Below are positions 38,513 through 46,928 of a DNA stretch of 64,000 nucleotides, piece after piece. Below the pieces are notes generated by a model, which worked only from the letters and a program-made list of their open reading frames with translations, was not told the DNA's origin and ran no database searches. The position numbers were made by a program, and so were the translations under genes. Source of the stretch: Rhodoferax sp. (lineage in GTDB: Bacteria > Pseudomonadota > Gammaproteobacteria > Burkholderiales > Burkholderiaceae_C). Position 1 is the first letter of the stretch, and each line of letters starts with the position of its first letter. The stretch covers positions 1-64,000 of the forward strand of contig NZ_JAQTXM010000019.1 of the NCBI RefSeq assembly GCF_028688795.1, in the 5' to 3' direction.

Positions 38513-39328
38513 TCACTTCCCTCCAAACAGGCGTTTGAGCAACCCTTGTTTGGGTGGTTCGGTAAACCGCATCGGCTTGTCTTCCCCCAGAAAACGACTG
38601 ATCACGTCTTTGTAGGCCTCAGACACGTCGCTGCCTTCCATGTGCACCGCCGGCACGCCCTGGTTGGACGCTTGCAGCACGGATTCACTCTCAGGAATGA
38701 CACCAATCAGCTTGATGCGCAAAATGTCCTGAATGTCTTGCAGTGACAGCATTTGCCCCTGGTTGACACGCGCCGGGTTGTAACGGGTGATCAGCAGGTG
38801 TTCCTTGATGGGCTCAAGCCCTTCCACGGCACGCTTGGTTTTGCTCGACAGCATGCCCAGAATGCGGTCTGAGTCACGCACCGAAGACACTTCAGGATTG
38901 GTCACCACCAGCGCTTCATCGGCAAAATGCATGGCCATCAAGGCACCGGTTTCAATGCCGGCAGGTGAGTCGCACACAATAAATTCAAAGTCCATGGCGG
39001 CCAAGTCTGCCAGCACTTTTTCCACGCCAGCTTGCGTAAGCGCATCTTTGTCACGGGTTTGTGAGGCAGCCAGCACATACAGGTTGTCACACTGCTTGTC
39101 TTTGATGAGCGCCTGGTTCAGGTTGGCTTCACCATGGATCACGTTGATCAGGTCATACACCACGCGGCGTTCACAGCCCATGATCAGGTCCAGGTTGCGC
39201 AGGCCCACATCAAAGTCAATCACGGCGGTCTTGTGGCCACGCATGGCCAGGCCGGTTGAAAAACTGGCGCTGGTGGTGGTTTTACCCACGCCACCTTTGC
39301 CGGAAGTCACCACAATAATTTTTGCCAT
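38513..39328 (-). CDS. minD: MinD, septum-site-determining ATPase
   Basis: This 271-residue ParA/MinD ATPase has the deviant Walker [13 protein letters not shown] at residues 10-21 and the switch motif [10 protein letters not shown]-terminal amphipathic membrane-targeting helix ([12 protein letters not shown]) tethers it to the inner membrane. It lies 27 bp after minC. Confidence 0.97.
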   Translation of the reverse strand: MAKIIVVTSGKGGVGKTTTSASFSTGLAMRGHKTAVIDFDVGLRNLDLIMGCERRVVYDLINVIHGEANLNQALIKDKQCDNLYVLAASQTRDKDALTQAGVEKVLADLAAMDFEFIVCDSPAGIETGALMAMHFADEALVVTNPEVSSVRDSDRILGMLSSKTKRAVEGLEPIKEHLLITRYNPARVNQGQMLSLQDIQDILRIKLIGVIPESESVLQASNQGVPAVHMEGSDVSEAYKDVISRFLGEDKPMRFTEPPKQGLLKRLFGGK

Positions 39329-39355
39329 GTTGAAAGCGTCTTTCAGAGAATATAT

Positions 39356-40135
39356 TTACGAGGACAAGGCTTCAAACAACAGTTTGTCCTGCCCGTCATT
39401 GCTCAAACGCACCTGCGCCGGCTTGCCTTGAATGTCTTTGGAGAGAGGATTTTCGCTGGTGCGATAGACACCTGCAATCGAGATCAGTTCAGGTTCCAGG
39501 CAAAGCGAAAAAATACGCGCTTGTGTGTTGCCGCTGGCACCGGCCATGGCTTTTCCGCGCAGAGGGGCATACACGTGAATATTGCCGTCTGCAACCACTT
39601 CAGCCCCCATGTTGACCATGGCCAGCACCACCAAATCAGCACCGCGGGCATAAATTTTTTGACCAGAGCGCAGTGGTTTGTCGATCACCATTGTGGCTGG
39701 ACCAGGCACAGACACTTCGCGGATGACTTCTTTCACAACTTCCCGTGTCACTTCGCGCACGGGCTCAGGCATGGATTTTTCTGTTGATTTTTTTTGACTG
39801 GCTGTCTTGCTGCGCGGCAATTCGACAGGTGCTTCCAATAGCCCACAGGCTAGCGCGAGAGTGGATTGGTCGGGTGAGGCGTTACGAAATGCAATGGGTT
39901 TCAAGCGACAGCTGATTAAGGCTTGAATCAATGTTGTCAAGTTCTGATTGACTGCCTGATGACTCAACTGGGAAAAGTCAAGCACCAAGGCATCTTGGTC
40001 AAAAAAATCAGGGCTGGCGCTGTCAGGACCAAATTGAGCCATGGCGTCGGCTGTGATTTGCGCAATGTCTGGCGTTTTCAGCAACAGGGCCACCAAGGGC
40101 AACTGAGCGCTTTTGATTTCAAAGGAATTTGCCAC
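39356..40135 (-). CDS. minC: MinC, septum formation inhibitor
   Basis: This protein of about 259 residues inhibits FtsZ ring assembly. The N-terminal domain begins [16 protein letters not shown], a charged linker ([16 protein letters not shown]) follows, and the C-terminal beta-helix domain contains [46 protein letters not shown], the MinD-binding region. I prefer the GTG at 40135, four codons before the conserved FEIK, over an ATG at 40180 that would add a hydrophobic 15-residue stretch; this is uncertain. Its 5' region borders the candidate origin. Confidence 0.92.
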   Translation of the reverse strand: MANSFEIKSAQLPLVALLLKTPDIAQITADAMAQFGPDSASPDFFDQDALVLDFSQLSHQAVNQNLTTLIQALISCRLKPIAFRNASPDQSTLALACGLLEAPVELPRSKTASQKKSTEKSMPEPVREVTREVVKEVIREVSVPGPATMVIDKPLRSGQKIYARGADLVVLAMVNMGAEVVADGNIHVYAPLRGKAMAGASGNTQARIFSLCLEPELISIAGVYRTSENPLSKDIQGKPAQVRLSNDGQDKLLFEALSS

Positions 40136-40321
40136 GAAGCCTGAACAGAAAAAGAAGGGAACCAAGCAAAGGATTGCCAAACCATCACGACGCTTGGCGC
40201 TGTTAGTGATGTTGGCGAAGGCCCAAATCTTACTTGATTGAGTCCGGAAAAGTCAGCACACCTTGAAATTATTTGAATTTATACACAGGTTCATTTTTTC
40301 CATGGGCGAGTTTATTTGAAC

Positions 40322-40564
40322 AGTGGAGAAATCTTCTATGACTTAATTTATATTTAATTTTTTAAGATAGTCGTAGTAGGTAAGGTCTGCACTTTGGCGT
40401 GGATAACTTTAATTTATCTATATAAATCAATGTCTTAAGTGATGTCAAGTCATGTGGACCAGTCTGCTTCCATGCTGCACTTCAATTCTTGATAACTCTA
40501 AGTTCTGTTTTTTTTTGTGGATAACTTTCGAATTCAAGACAAATTATTCACAGCTTTATCCAGA
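40322..40564 (+). repeat. origin module copy 1 (about 240-bp direct repeat)
   Basis: From GTGGAGAAAT to CAGCTTTATCCA the order is: AT-rich tract (40340-40365), TAG-TCG-TAG-TAG (40368-40379), a short GC-richer stretch, box CGTGGATAA (40398-40406), AT-rich tract, the phrase ATGTGGACCAGT, TCTTGATAA, a T-run, box TGTGGATAA (40516-40524), then TTATTCACAGCTTTATCCA. The same elements occur in the same order in copy 2, about 531 bp further right. Confidence 0.85.
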
Positions 40565-40852
40565 GGATGATGGGTGGTTTTTGCGATGGTGACAATTTTG
40601 GCTAACTGGCAGGTAGCCAGAGAGATGCCTCGAATGTTGAAACAGCTTCGCCGTTGCGAACCCGCCGTATCTGGCTTTACATCGCATGCAGACCTTTAAC
40701 AGGCTGCCTATTACTTCAAGTGATGCGTTTTGGTCTCGGCGTGGCGTTGTCCCATGCCGATCTGCTGGGGCCGTTTTGTCGCTTGGCATGTACTGACATC
40801 ACAGCGGTCGGGCGCAATGCTGCCAGTGGGCGTGAACGCAGGTGTTTTCACC
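40565..40852. other. spacer between the two origin modules
   Basis: These 288 bp are of ordinary GC content, unlike the flanking modules, and hold short open frames on both strands (about 70-77 residues) that resemble no family I know and have no good Shine-Dalgarno. I see no tRNA, repeat or terminator in it. It may be the remnant of DNA inserted when the origin module was duplicated. Confidence 0.5.
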
Positions 40853-41094
40853 TGTGGAGAAATTTTCTATGACTTACTTTATATTTACTTTTTAAGATAG
40901 TAGTAGTAGATAAGGGTTTGGCTTTTCCGTGGATAAGCTTATTTTTTCTATAAAAAACAACGACTTACATATGGTCAAGTGATGTGGACCAGTCCGCTTC
41001 ATGTCTGTACCCAAATTCTTGATAAGTTCAAGTTCCGTTTTTTTATGTGGATAACCTCCAAATACAAGACAAGTTGTTCACAGCTTTATCCAAT
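40853..41094 (+). repeat. origin module copy 2 (about 240-bp direct repeat)
   Basis: The same element order as copy 1: TGTGGAGAAAT, AT-rich tract, a perfect TAGTAGTAGTAG (40898-40909), GGGTTTGGC stretch, box CGTGGATAA (40928-40936), AT-rich tract, GATGTGGACCAGT, TTCTTGATAA, T-run, box TGTGGATAA (41046-41054), then TTCACAGCTTTATCCA. Differences from copy 1 are scattered substitutions and small gaps, so the duplication is old but held at the functional motifs. Confidence 0.85.
40898..40909 (-). other. DnaA-trio element of origin copy 2
   Basis: On the minus strand, starting from the DnaA box at 40928-40936, one reads TTATCCACG, a GC-containing spacer, then CTACTACTACTA, then an A/T tract. Box, spacer, CTA repeats and AT-rich DNA in this order is the layout of the bacterial basal origin unwinding system described in Bacillus subtilis. 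Copy 1 has the same element with one altered triplet (40368-40379). Confidence 0.65.
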
Positions 41095-41136
41095 GCCGCT
41101 TTGCCGATTTTTTTCAGGCTTTGGAATCCATGGGCA

Positions 41137-41162
41137 AAAAAAAGCCCGGAGCAATCCGGGCT
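41137..41162 (-). terminator. Rho-independent terminator of the ccm operon
   Basis: A perfect stem AGCCCGGA-GCAA-TCCGGGCT (41143-41162) is followed on the minus strand by a run of T (the plus-strand A tract at 41136-41143). It lies 42 bp downstream of the ccmI stop and would keep the long ccm transcript out of the candidate origin. A second hairpin, CGGGTC-6-GACCCG, precedes it at 41166-41183. Confidence 0.92.
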
Positions 41163-41203
41163 AGACGGGTCTGAAAAGACCCGATGTCTCGTGGGTAAAG
41201 CCT

Positions 41204-42559
41204 CTAGGGCTTGCGAGAAGCGTTCATTTTGAGCTTGGCATCGGCAATTTCTGCCTTGATTGGCTCAAGATCAGGTGAGTTTGCTGGCAACACCGTCAGA
41301 GCGGTTTGCCAATGGCCAATGGCAGCTGCATAGTTGTTGATCTGGTAGGCCGCCTGGCCGGCCATCATCAAGGCCATCGGGTGCTTGGGGGCGATGGCCA
41401 GGGCCTTGTTGAGCAGTTCGGTGGGTTTGCCTTGCAGGCTGTTGCTGCGGGTGGCCAGCAGGTCTGCATATTGGGTCAGTAAATCGGCGTCCGTGTCCAT
41501 CAGCTTGCCAGTTTTGGCATAGGCGTTGGCGGCTTCATCCATGCGTCCTTGAACCTTGTAAGCGCGTGCCAGGCGTGCCCAGCCTGCCAGGTCGTCCGGG
41601 TTGTCTTTCAGGCGTGCGGCCAGTCGGTCAACCATCTGGTTGATCTTTTCAGGCGTCATGCCTTCTGCTGCGGCTGCTGGCACAGGTGGCAGCTTGTTGC
41701 TGGCATTGGTATTGGCACCAGCACTTAAGCCGCCTTTTGCGCGGGCATCGTCAATGTTGGCCTGCATTTGTTGCGTATCGGGTGAATCAGGCGGAATCAG
41801 GCTCAGCAGCTTTTCCCAGCGCGCGACGGCGCCTTTATAGTCGGCGCGCTGGTAAGCGGCGACACCAGCCATCATCAAGCCCATGGGGTGTTCAGGGTTC
41901 AGCCGCAGGGCTTCGTCGATCATTTGCTGCGGTTTGCCATCAAGGTTGTTACCCGCCCGGATGCCGAGCAGTTCGGCATAGTCGACCAGCAGGTCAGGGT
42001 CTGCATTCACAATGGCACCGGCTTTTTCAAATGCTTGCTGTGCCTCTTCATACCGGCCGACGACTTTATAGGACCTGGCCAGCATGGCCCAGCCTTTTGG
42101 GTTGTCCGGGTTGTCTTTGAGCTTGGCTGCCAAGGTGTCAATCATTTGTTTGATTTGCTGTTCATCCACCGAGGCTTGGGCCATGGGGTTGATGGCAGCA
42201 GGTGTGCCCAGTTGCAGGTATATGCCCAAAGCCAGCACCGGCAAACTCAGGCCAACAGTGACAGCCGTGCGTTTGGCGCTCCAGAACCCGGTGGTTTGAT
42301 GCGCCGGGGTGGCCTCATAACTTTCGGTGTCATCGAGCAGGCGCAGTTGTAACTCATCTCGCGTGGTGTCAAAGTCTTGCTGGCTGATGACCCCCCGGGC
42401 CAGATCGGCTTCTAGCGCATGGAGTTGGTCTCGGTGGATGGCTGTATTGAGCTTGTTGCTGGAGATGCCGCCAGATTTGGGTTGACGAAGCAATGGTCGC
42501 ACGAGCCAAGCCACCACCAGCAGCGTCAAAAGCGCTGCGATACCAATAAATACGTTCAT
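41204..42559 (-). CDS. ccmI: CcmI, cytochrome c maturation protein with duplicated TPR domain
   Basis: This 451-residue protein has two membrane segments (about 4-20 and 100-118) flanking a short cytoplasmic loop, then a periplasmic TPR region that binds apocytochrome c and hands it to CcmF-CcmH. The periplasmic part is an internal tandem duplication. Residues 135-275 and 305-443 align along their length, for example LAAKLKDNPDNPKGWAMLAR with LAARLKDNPDDLAGWARLAR, and HPMGLMMAGVAAYQ with HPMALMMAGQAAYQ. It overlaps ccmH by 4 bp and is the last gene of the operon. Confidence 0.93.
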   Translation of the reverse strand: MNVFIGIAALLTLLVVAWLVRPLLRQPKSGGISSNKLNTAIHRDQLHALEADLARGVISQQDFDTTRDELQLRLLDDTESYEATPAHQTTGFWSAKRTAVTVGLSLPVLALGIYLQLGTPAAINPMAQASVDEQQIKQMIDTLAAKLKDNPDNPKGWAMLARSYKVVGRYEEAQQAFEKAGAIVNADPDLLVDYAELLGIRAGNNLDGKPQQMIDEALRLNPEHPMGLMMAGVAAYQRADYKGAVARWEKLLSLIPPDSPDTQQMQANIDDARAKGGLSAGANTNASNKLPPVPAAAAEGMTPEKINQMVDRLAARLKDNPDDLAGWARLARAYKVQGRMDEAANAYAKTGKLMDTDADLLTQYADLLATRSNSLQGKPTELLNKALAIAPKHPMALMMAGQAAYQINNYAAAIGHWQTALTVLPANSPDLEPIKAEIADAKLKMNASRKP

Positions 42560-43023
42560 TTGGAAGAATCAGTCTCTTTAAGAAGGGCTTGTGCTTTGGC
42601 ACGTTGAGCGGCATCGAGCACCGGAGTGTCTTTTTGGTTCTGGTTGCGCCGGATGATGCTCACCAGCAACCAGATGGCAAACACCAACAGCAGCAGTGGC
42701 CCAAACCAAAGCAGCCAGGTGGTCGGTTTGACAGGCGGGCGGTACAGCACGAAGTCGCCGTAACGGCTGACCAGATATTCTTTGATTTCAGCGTCTGTTT
42801 TGCCAGATTTGATCAAGGTGCGAACTTCACGGCGCAAGTCCATGGCCAGGTCAGCGCGCGAACCGGCCAGTGATTCGTTTTGACAAACCAGGCAGCGCAA
42901 CTCTTCGGCAATGGTGATCAGGCGCTGTTCAACGACCGGGTCATCAGCCAGCGGCGCAGCTTCATTGGCATGCACACCCAGTGCACATTGCAGTGCGAAA
43001 AAGAGAATGATCAAGTGCTTCAT
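42556..43023 (-). CDS. ccmH: CcmH, apocytochrome c thiol-reducing subunit
   Basis: This 155-residue protein has a signal peptide, the periplasmic LRCLVCQNES motif (two redox Cys) in a three-helix domain and a C-terminal membrane helix (WLLWFGPLLLLVFAIWLLVSII). It keeps the CxxCH heme site of apocytochrome reduced. It overlaps ccmG by 4 bp and ccmI by 4 bp; it is the short form, with ccmI separate. Confidence 0.94.
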   Translation of the reverse strand: MKHLIILFFALQCALGVHANEAAPLADDPVVEQRLITIAEELRCLVCQNESLAGSRADLAMDLRREVRTLIKSGKTDAEIKEYLVSRYGDFVLYRPPVKPTTWLLWFGPLLLLVFAIWLLVSIIRRNQNQKDTPVLDAAQRAKAQALLKETDSSK

Positions 43024-43544
43024 TTGTTCAGTTCCTTGACCAGGGGAATCAGTTTGTCGCGCAGGGCTTCTTCAGTGAAAGGGCCAATTTGTTTGTAGCG
43101 AATGATGCCGGCCTTGTCGATCAAAAAGCTCTCAGGCACGCCATAGACGCCAAAGTCAATGCCAATGCGGCCATCTCGGTCTGTGACCGCGACGGTGTAG
43201 GGGTCGCCATAACGAGCCAGCCATTTCATACCGTCTTCTTCTTTGTCTTTGTAATCCAGGCCAATGATGGGCAACGGGTTGGTTTTGACAAACTCCACCA
43301 ATAACGGGTGCTCCTGGCGGCAGGCGACACACCAAGAGGCCCAGGTGTTGAGCAACCAGACCTTGCCCAGCATGTCTTTGGCTGCAAAGGTCTGACCCGG
43401 TTGGTTCAGTATGGGTGCCGTGAATGTTGGGGCTGGTTTACCGATTAATGGTGAGGGGATCTCGCTTGGGTCACGCGTCAGACCGATGGCCAGAAAGACC
43501 AGTAAGACAATAAATATTCCCAAGGGAATCAACGCCTTTTTCAT
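43020..43544 (-). CDS. ccmG: CcmG/DsbE, thioredoxin-like cytochrome c biogenesis protein
   Basis: This 174-residue membrane-anchored periplasmic thioredoxin-fold protein has an anchor at about 5-22 and the active site WASWCVACRQEHP; the cis-Pro side reads GVPESFLID. It passes electrons from a DsbD-type protein to CcmH and apocytochrome. It overlaps ccmF by 4 bp. Confidence 0.95.
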   Translation of the reverse strand: MKKALIPLGIFIVLLVFLAIGLTRDPSEIPSPLIGKPAPTFTAPILNQPGQTFAAKDMLGKVWLLNTWASWCVACRQEHPLLVEFVKTNPLPIIGLDYKDKEEDGMKWLARYGDPYTVAVTDRDGRIGIDFGVYGVPESFLIDKAGIIRYKQIGPFTEEALRDKLIPLVKELNK

Positions 43545-45508
43545 GCCGCAACACCCTTGATGTCATTCATGCCCAGTTTTGCAGCAACTTTTTTACGGTA
43601 GCGTTTGTCCATGGCGGCCATGCCGCCGCCAAGCGCCATGAACAGGCAGCCTACCCAGATCCAGGCAACAAACGGCTTGTGGTAGACCCGCATGGCCCAG
43701 GCGGGCTTGCCAACGCCATCGAGTTTCTCACCCAATGACACATACACATCACGTGTCAGACTGGTGTCAATGGCCGCTTCTGTCATGGGCATGGTGGATG
43801 AAAAATAGGTGCGTTTTTCAGGGTGCAATATGCGCAGCACCCGGTCGCCCTTGATGAGTTCTACCGCGCCACGATCCGCTTTGTAATTGGGACCGGCCAC
43901 TTCACTGATGCCGGTCAGACGGAAGGTGTAGCCACCCACTTCAACCGTGTCACCGACAGTCATACGCACGTCTTTTTCGGTCTCATACCCTTTGACCATG
44001 GTGATGCCGACCACACATACGGCAATGCCGATGTGCGCCACGTGCATGCCCCAATAAGAAATGGGTGTGGATTTCCAGTTGGCGGTGTCTTTGAACTGGC
44101 GAACCATTTGCACAAAAGAGGCCAGCACGATCCAGATCGACAAGGTCAAGCCCACAGCCACCAGGGCAGACCACGTGCCAGCGAGCAGCGGCGCGGTGCA
44201 ACCCAAAAGGACAGAGACGATGGCCACCGGGCGGAGTTTTTTGGTCAGGTCAGCCACCGTGTCGTTTTTCCAGCGGGCATAACTGCCAACCACCATGAAA
44301 AACAGCACTGGAATCATGATGGGTGCAAAGACGGCATTGAAGTAGGGTGGGCCCACCGACAGTTTGCCCAGATTCAAGGCGTCGATGATCAAGGGGTAGA
44401 GCGTGCCCAACAACACGGCAGCTGCGGCTGTGGTCAGAAGCACGTTGTTCACCAGCAAAAAGGTTTCACGTGACACCAGCGAAAACGAACCGCCAGATCG
44501 CACCTTGCCAGAACGCGCTGCGAACAAGATCAAGGAACCGCCCACCACCACGGCCAGAAACATCAAAATGAACACGCCGCGTTTCGGATCGGTGGCAAAG
44601 GCGTGCACCGAAGTCAACACGCCCGAGCGCACCAGGAAGGTACCGAGCAAACTCATCGAGAACGCTATCAGGGACAGCATGATGGTCCAGCTTCTGAACA
44701 AGCCGCGTTTTTCAGTGACGGCCAGTGAGTGAATCAAGGCGGTGCCAACCAGCCACGGCAGGAAGGACGCGTTTTCAACCGGGTCCCAGAACCACCAGCC
44801 GCCCCAGCCAAGTTCGTAATACGCCCACCACGAGCCCATGGCAATGCCAATGGTCAGACAGATCCAGGCGGCAGTGGCCCACGGGCGGGTCCAGCGTGCC
44901 CAAGCGGCGTCAAGGCGGCCATTCAGCAATGCAGCAATTGAAAAGGCAAACGGAATGGCCATACCGACATAACCCATGTAGAGCATGGGTGGGTGAAACA
45001 CCAGCCCCGGGTCTTGCAGCAGGGGATTCAGGTCACGGCCATCGGCCGGGATGTCGCTTAGGCGAACAAACGGGTTGGACGTGAACAGCATGAAGAGCAA
45101 GAAGCCCACGGCGATCAAGCCCAGCACACCCAGCACGCGCGACACCATCACGTCTGGCAATTGGCGCGAGAAGATCGACACCGCCATCATCCAGGTGCAC
45201 AGCATCAGAAGCCACAACAACAGCGAGCCTTCATGGCCGCCCCAGACCGCTGCGATGCGGTACATGTCAGGCAATTGGGTGTTGGAGTGCTGTGCCACGT
45301 ACAACACTGAAAAGTCGTTGGTGTAGAACGCGTAGGTGAGGCAAAGAAAAGAGAAGCCGGTGAGCAGCCACAAGGCTTGTGCACCGGGCCTGGCCAGTGC
45401 CATCCAGTCAGCGCGCCCATTTTGGCCACCTGCCAAACTTAAGGTGCCCAGTGCTGCGGCAACCAGCAGGGCAAGAATCAGTGCGAAATGGCCAAGTTCA
45501 GGAATCAT
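43541..45508 (-). CDS. ccmF: CcmF, heme lyase subunit
   Basis: This 655-residue polytopic protein has about 15 membrane helices and the tryptophan-rich heme-handling motif GWGGWWFWDPVENASFLPW. Conserved His-containing loops (for example QHSNTQLPDMYRIAAVWGGHEGSLLLW) supply heme ligands. With CcmH and CcmI it ligates heme to apocytochrome c. It lies 64 bp after ccmE, the largest gap inside the operon. Confidence 0.96.
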   Translation of the reverse strand: MIPELGHFALILALLVAAALGTLSLAGGQNGRADWMALARPGAQALWLLTGFSFLCLTYAFYTNDFSVLYVAQHSNTQLPDMYRIAAVWGGHEGSLLLWLLMLCTWMMAVSIFSRQLPDVMVSRVLGVLGLIAVGFLLFMLFTSNPFVRLSDIPADGRDLNPLLQDPGLVFHPPMLYMGYVGMAIPFAFSIAALLNGRLDAAWARWTRPWATAAWICLTIGIAMGSWWAYYELGWGGWWFWDPVENASFLPWLVGTALIHSLAVTEKRGLFRSWTIMLSLIAFSMSLLGTFLVRSGVLTSVHAFATDPKRGVFILMFLAVVVGGSLILFAARSGKVRSGGSFSLVSRETFLLVNNVLLTTAAAAVLLGTLYPLIIDALNLGKLSVGPPYFNAVFAPIMIPVLFFMVVGSYARWKNDTVADLTKKLRPVAIVSVLLGCTAPLLAGTWSALVAVGLTLSIWIVLASFVQMVRQFKDTANWKSTPISYWGMHVAHIGIAVCVVGITMVKGYETEKDVRMTVGDTVEVGGYTFRLTGISEVAGPNYKADRGAVELIKGDRVLRILHPEKRTYFSSTMPMTEAAIDTSLTRDVYVSLGEKLDGVGKPAWAMRVYHKPFVAWIWVGCLFMALGGGMAAMDKRYRKKVAAKLGMNDIKGVAA

Positions 45509-45572
45509 GGGGCGTCTCGGTGCGTGGATAGAAGCGGGTTTGCGGTTGGGTGCGAGGGAATGAAAAGACGCG

Positions 45573-46016
45573 TTACTTCAATGTCTTGTTGGCTTTTTCC
45601 AGGGCCGCCTGGTCCATGGCGTGCTGGGCTTCAGGTGGCATGTAGTTTTCATCATGCTTGGCTAACACTTCAGAGGCGGTGAATTTGCCGTCACCCTTGA
45701 GTTGGCCTTGTGCCACCACGCCTTTGCCTTCCTTGAATAAATCTGGCAGGATGCCTGTGTAGGTCACGGGCACATCCTTGACGGTGTCGGTCACCACAAA
45801 CGAAACAGTCAGGTTGTCACGTTTGACGGTGCCTTCCTTGACCATGCCGCCAATGCGAAAGGTACGGTTTTTTGGTGCTTCGCCGGACTCCACTTGGCTG
45901 GGGGTAAAGAAAAACACCAGGTTGCTCTGGAAAGCATTCAGGACGAAGTAGGCGGCAATGCCGATGGCGGCCAGGCCACCCACAATCATGGCGGCGCGTT
46001 TGTGACGAGGTTTCAT
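45573..46016 (-). CDS. ccmE: CcmE, periplasmic heme chaperone
   Basis: This 147-residue protein has an N-terminal anchor ([20 protein letters not shown]) and a periplasmic OB-fold with the heme-binding signature [12 protein letters not shown] (covalent His in HDENY). It takes heme from CcmABCD and delivers it to CcmF. It overlaps ccmD by 4 bp. Confidence 0.96.
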   Translation of the reverse strand: MKPRHKRAAMIVGGLAAIGIAAYFVLNAFQSNLVFFFTPSQVESGEAPKNRTFRIGGMVKEGTVKRDNLTVSFVVTDTVKDVPVTYTGILPDLFKEGKGVVAQGQLKGDGKFTASEVLAKHDENYMPPEAQHAMDQAALEKANKTLK

Positions 46017-46204
46017 GGATTTAGTGAAGTTGAATCAGTGTGTGAGTCGGTTTCGTTCAAAAGGTTTCGCAAGATGTCGCGGCGTTTGGCGCGCACTTGC
46101 CAGACCTCGGCAATGACCACCAACGCGGAAATGCCAAAACTCCACCAGACATAAAAGGCGTAGCCGCCCATGTGAAAAAAATCTGCCACGCTAAGCCACT
46201 GCAT
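46013..46204 (-). CDS. ccmD: CcmD, small heme exporter protein
   Basis: This 63-residue protein has one membrane helix ([22 protein letters not shown]) and a basic cytoplasmic segment ([12 protein letters not shown]). It stabilises the CcmC-CcmE heme complex. It overlaps ccmC by 14 bp and ccmE by 4 bp. Confidence 0.92.
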   Translation of the reverse strand: MQWLSVADFFHMGGYAFYVWWSFGISALVVIAEVWQVRAKRRDILRNLLNETDSHTDSTSLNP

Positions 46205-46928
46205 GTTTCACCCAATCTGTATGACGTTCGCGTTCAAGAATGATGTTGCGTACCCGAACCAGTGCGATGGCAATGGTGTACATCCAGAACGCCAGCACCA
46301 TGATCAGCATGCCGGCCAGCATGGGTGTGGCCATACTGGCGCCCTTCATGGAGACTGATGCACCTTGGTGCAGGGTGTTCCACCACTTAACCGAGAAGTA
46401 AATGATGGGCACATTCACCGCGCCCACCAGTGCCAGCACCGCACAGGCCTTGTCGGCGCGGCGTGGGTCGTCAATGCTGGACTGCAAGGCCAGAAAGCCC
46501 AGGTACAAGAACAGCAAGATCAGCTCGGACGTGAGCCTTGCGTCCCAGACCCACCAGGCACCCCACATCGGTTTACCCCAAAACGCACCTGTTACCAGGG
46601 ACAAGAACGCGAACAGCGCCCCGGTAGGCGCCAACGCCGAGGCCATCATGCCAGAGAGCCGCGTGTTGAATGCCAGGCCAAAGCCCGCCCAGCCTGCCAT
46701 GACCAGGTAAATGAACATTGACATTTGAGAGGCTGGCACGTGCACAAAAATGATGCGGTAGCCCTGGCCTTGCTGGGCGTCGATGGGCGCGACGAAAAAT
46801 GAAATCCAGAGCCCAACCAAGGTGAGCACCGCCGCGAACGCGGCAAACCAGGGCCACATGCGGCCCGCAAGATAGTAGAAGTTTTGCGGTGACGCAAACT
46901 TGAACCAATGAATCACACGTGTTTTCAT
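46191..46928 (-). CDS. ccmC: CcmC, heme-handling membrane protein
   Basis: This 245-residue protein has six membrane helices and the WWD motif in GKPMWGAWWVWDARLTSELILLFLYLG, flanked by conserved His (HVPASQMSMF). It loads heme onto CcmE. It overlaps ccmB by 4 bp. Confidence 0.95.
   Translation of the reverse strand: MKTRVIHWFKFASPQNFYYLAGRMWPWFAAFAAVLTLVGLWISFFVAPIDAQQGQGYRIIFVHVPASQMSMFIYLVMAGWAGFGLAFNTRLSGMMASALAPTGALFAFLSLVTGAFWGKPMWGAWWVWDARLTSELILLFLYLGFLALQSSIDDPRRADKACAVLALVGAVNVPIIYFSVKWWNTLHQGASVSMKGASMATPMLAGMLIMVLAFWMYTIAIALVRVRNIILERERHTDWVKHAVA

Larger units (their letters stand above)
40201..41130. other. oriC: candidate chromosomal origin oriC: AT-rich noncoding region with duplicated DnaA-box module
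   Basis: About 930 bp between minC and the ccmI terminator hold no convincing gene. At least nine DnaA-box-like 9-mers are present. Those matching TTATNCACA on either strand are at 40279-40287, 40516-40524, 40544-40552 and 41046-41054. One-mismatch boxes are at 40398-40406, 40556-40564, 40928-40936, 41074-41082 (TTGTTCACA) and 40853-40861. Long A/T tracts, TAG trinucleotide runs and a duplicated 240-bp unit accompany them. This density far exceeds the rpmH-dnaA gap. The call as oriC is an inference from these signals and a rough GC-skew change. Confidence 0.7.

Noticed and set aside
40556..40872. Short open frames of 72 and 77 residues in the spacer of the candidate origin
   Set aside because: No Shine-Dalgarno, no recognisable domain and overlap with DnaA-box DNA; treated as noncoding.
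44462..44477. A parS-like sequence (GGTTTCACGTGACACC) inside ccmF
   Set aside because: It matches parS at only 13 of 16 positions and breaks the palindrome, so it is probably coincidental, though weak ParB binding cannot be excluded.
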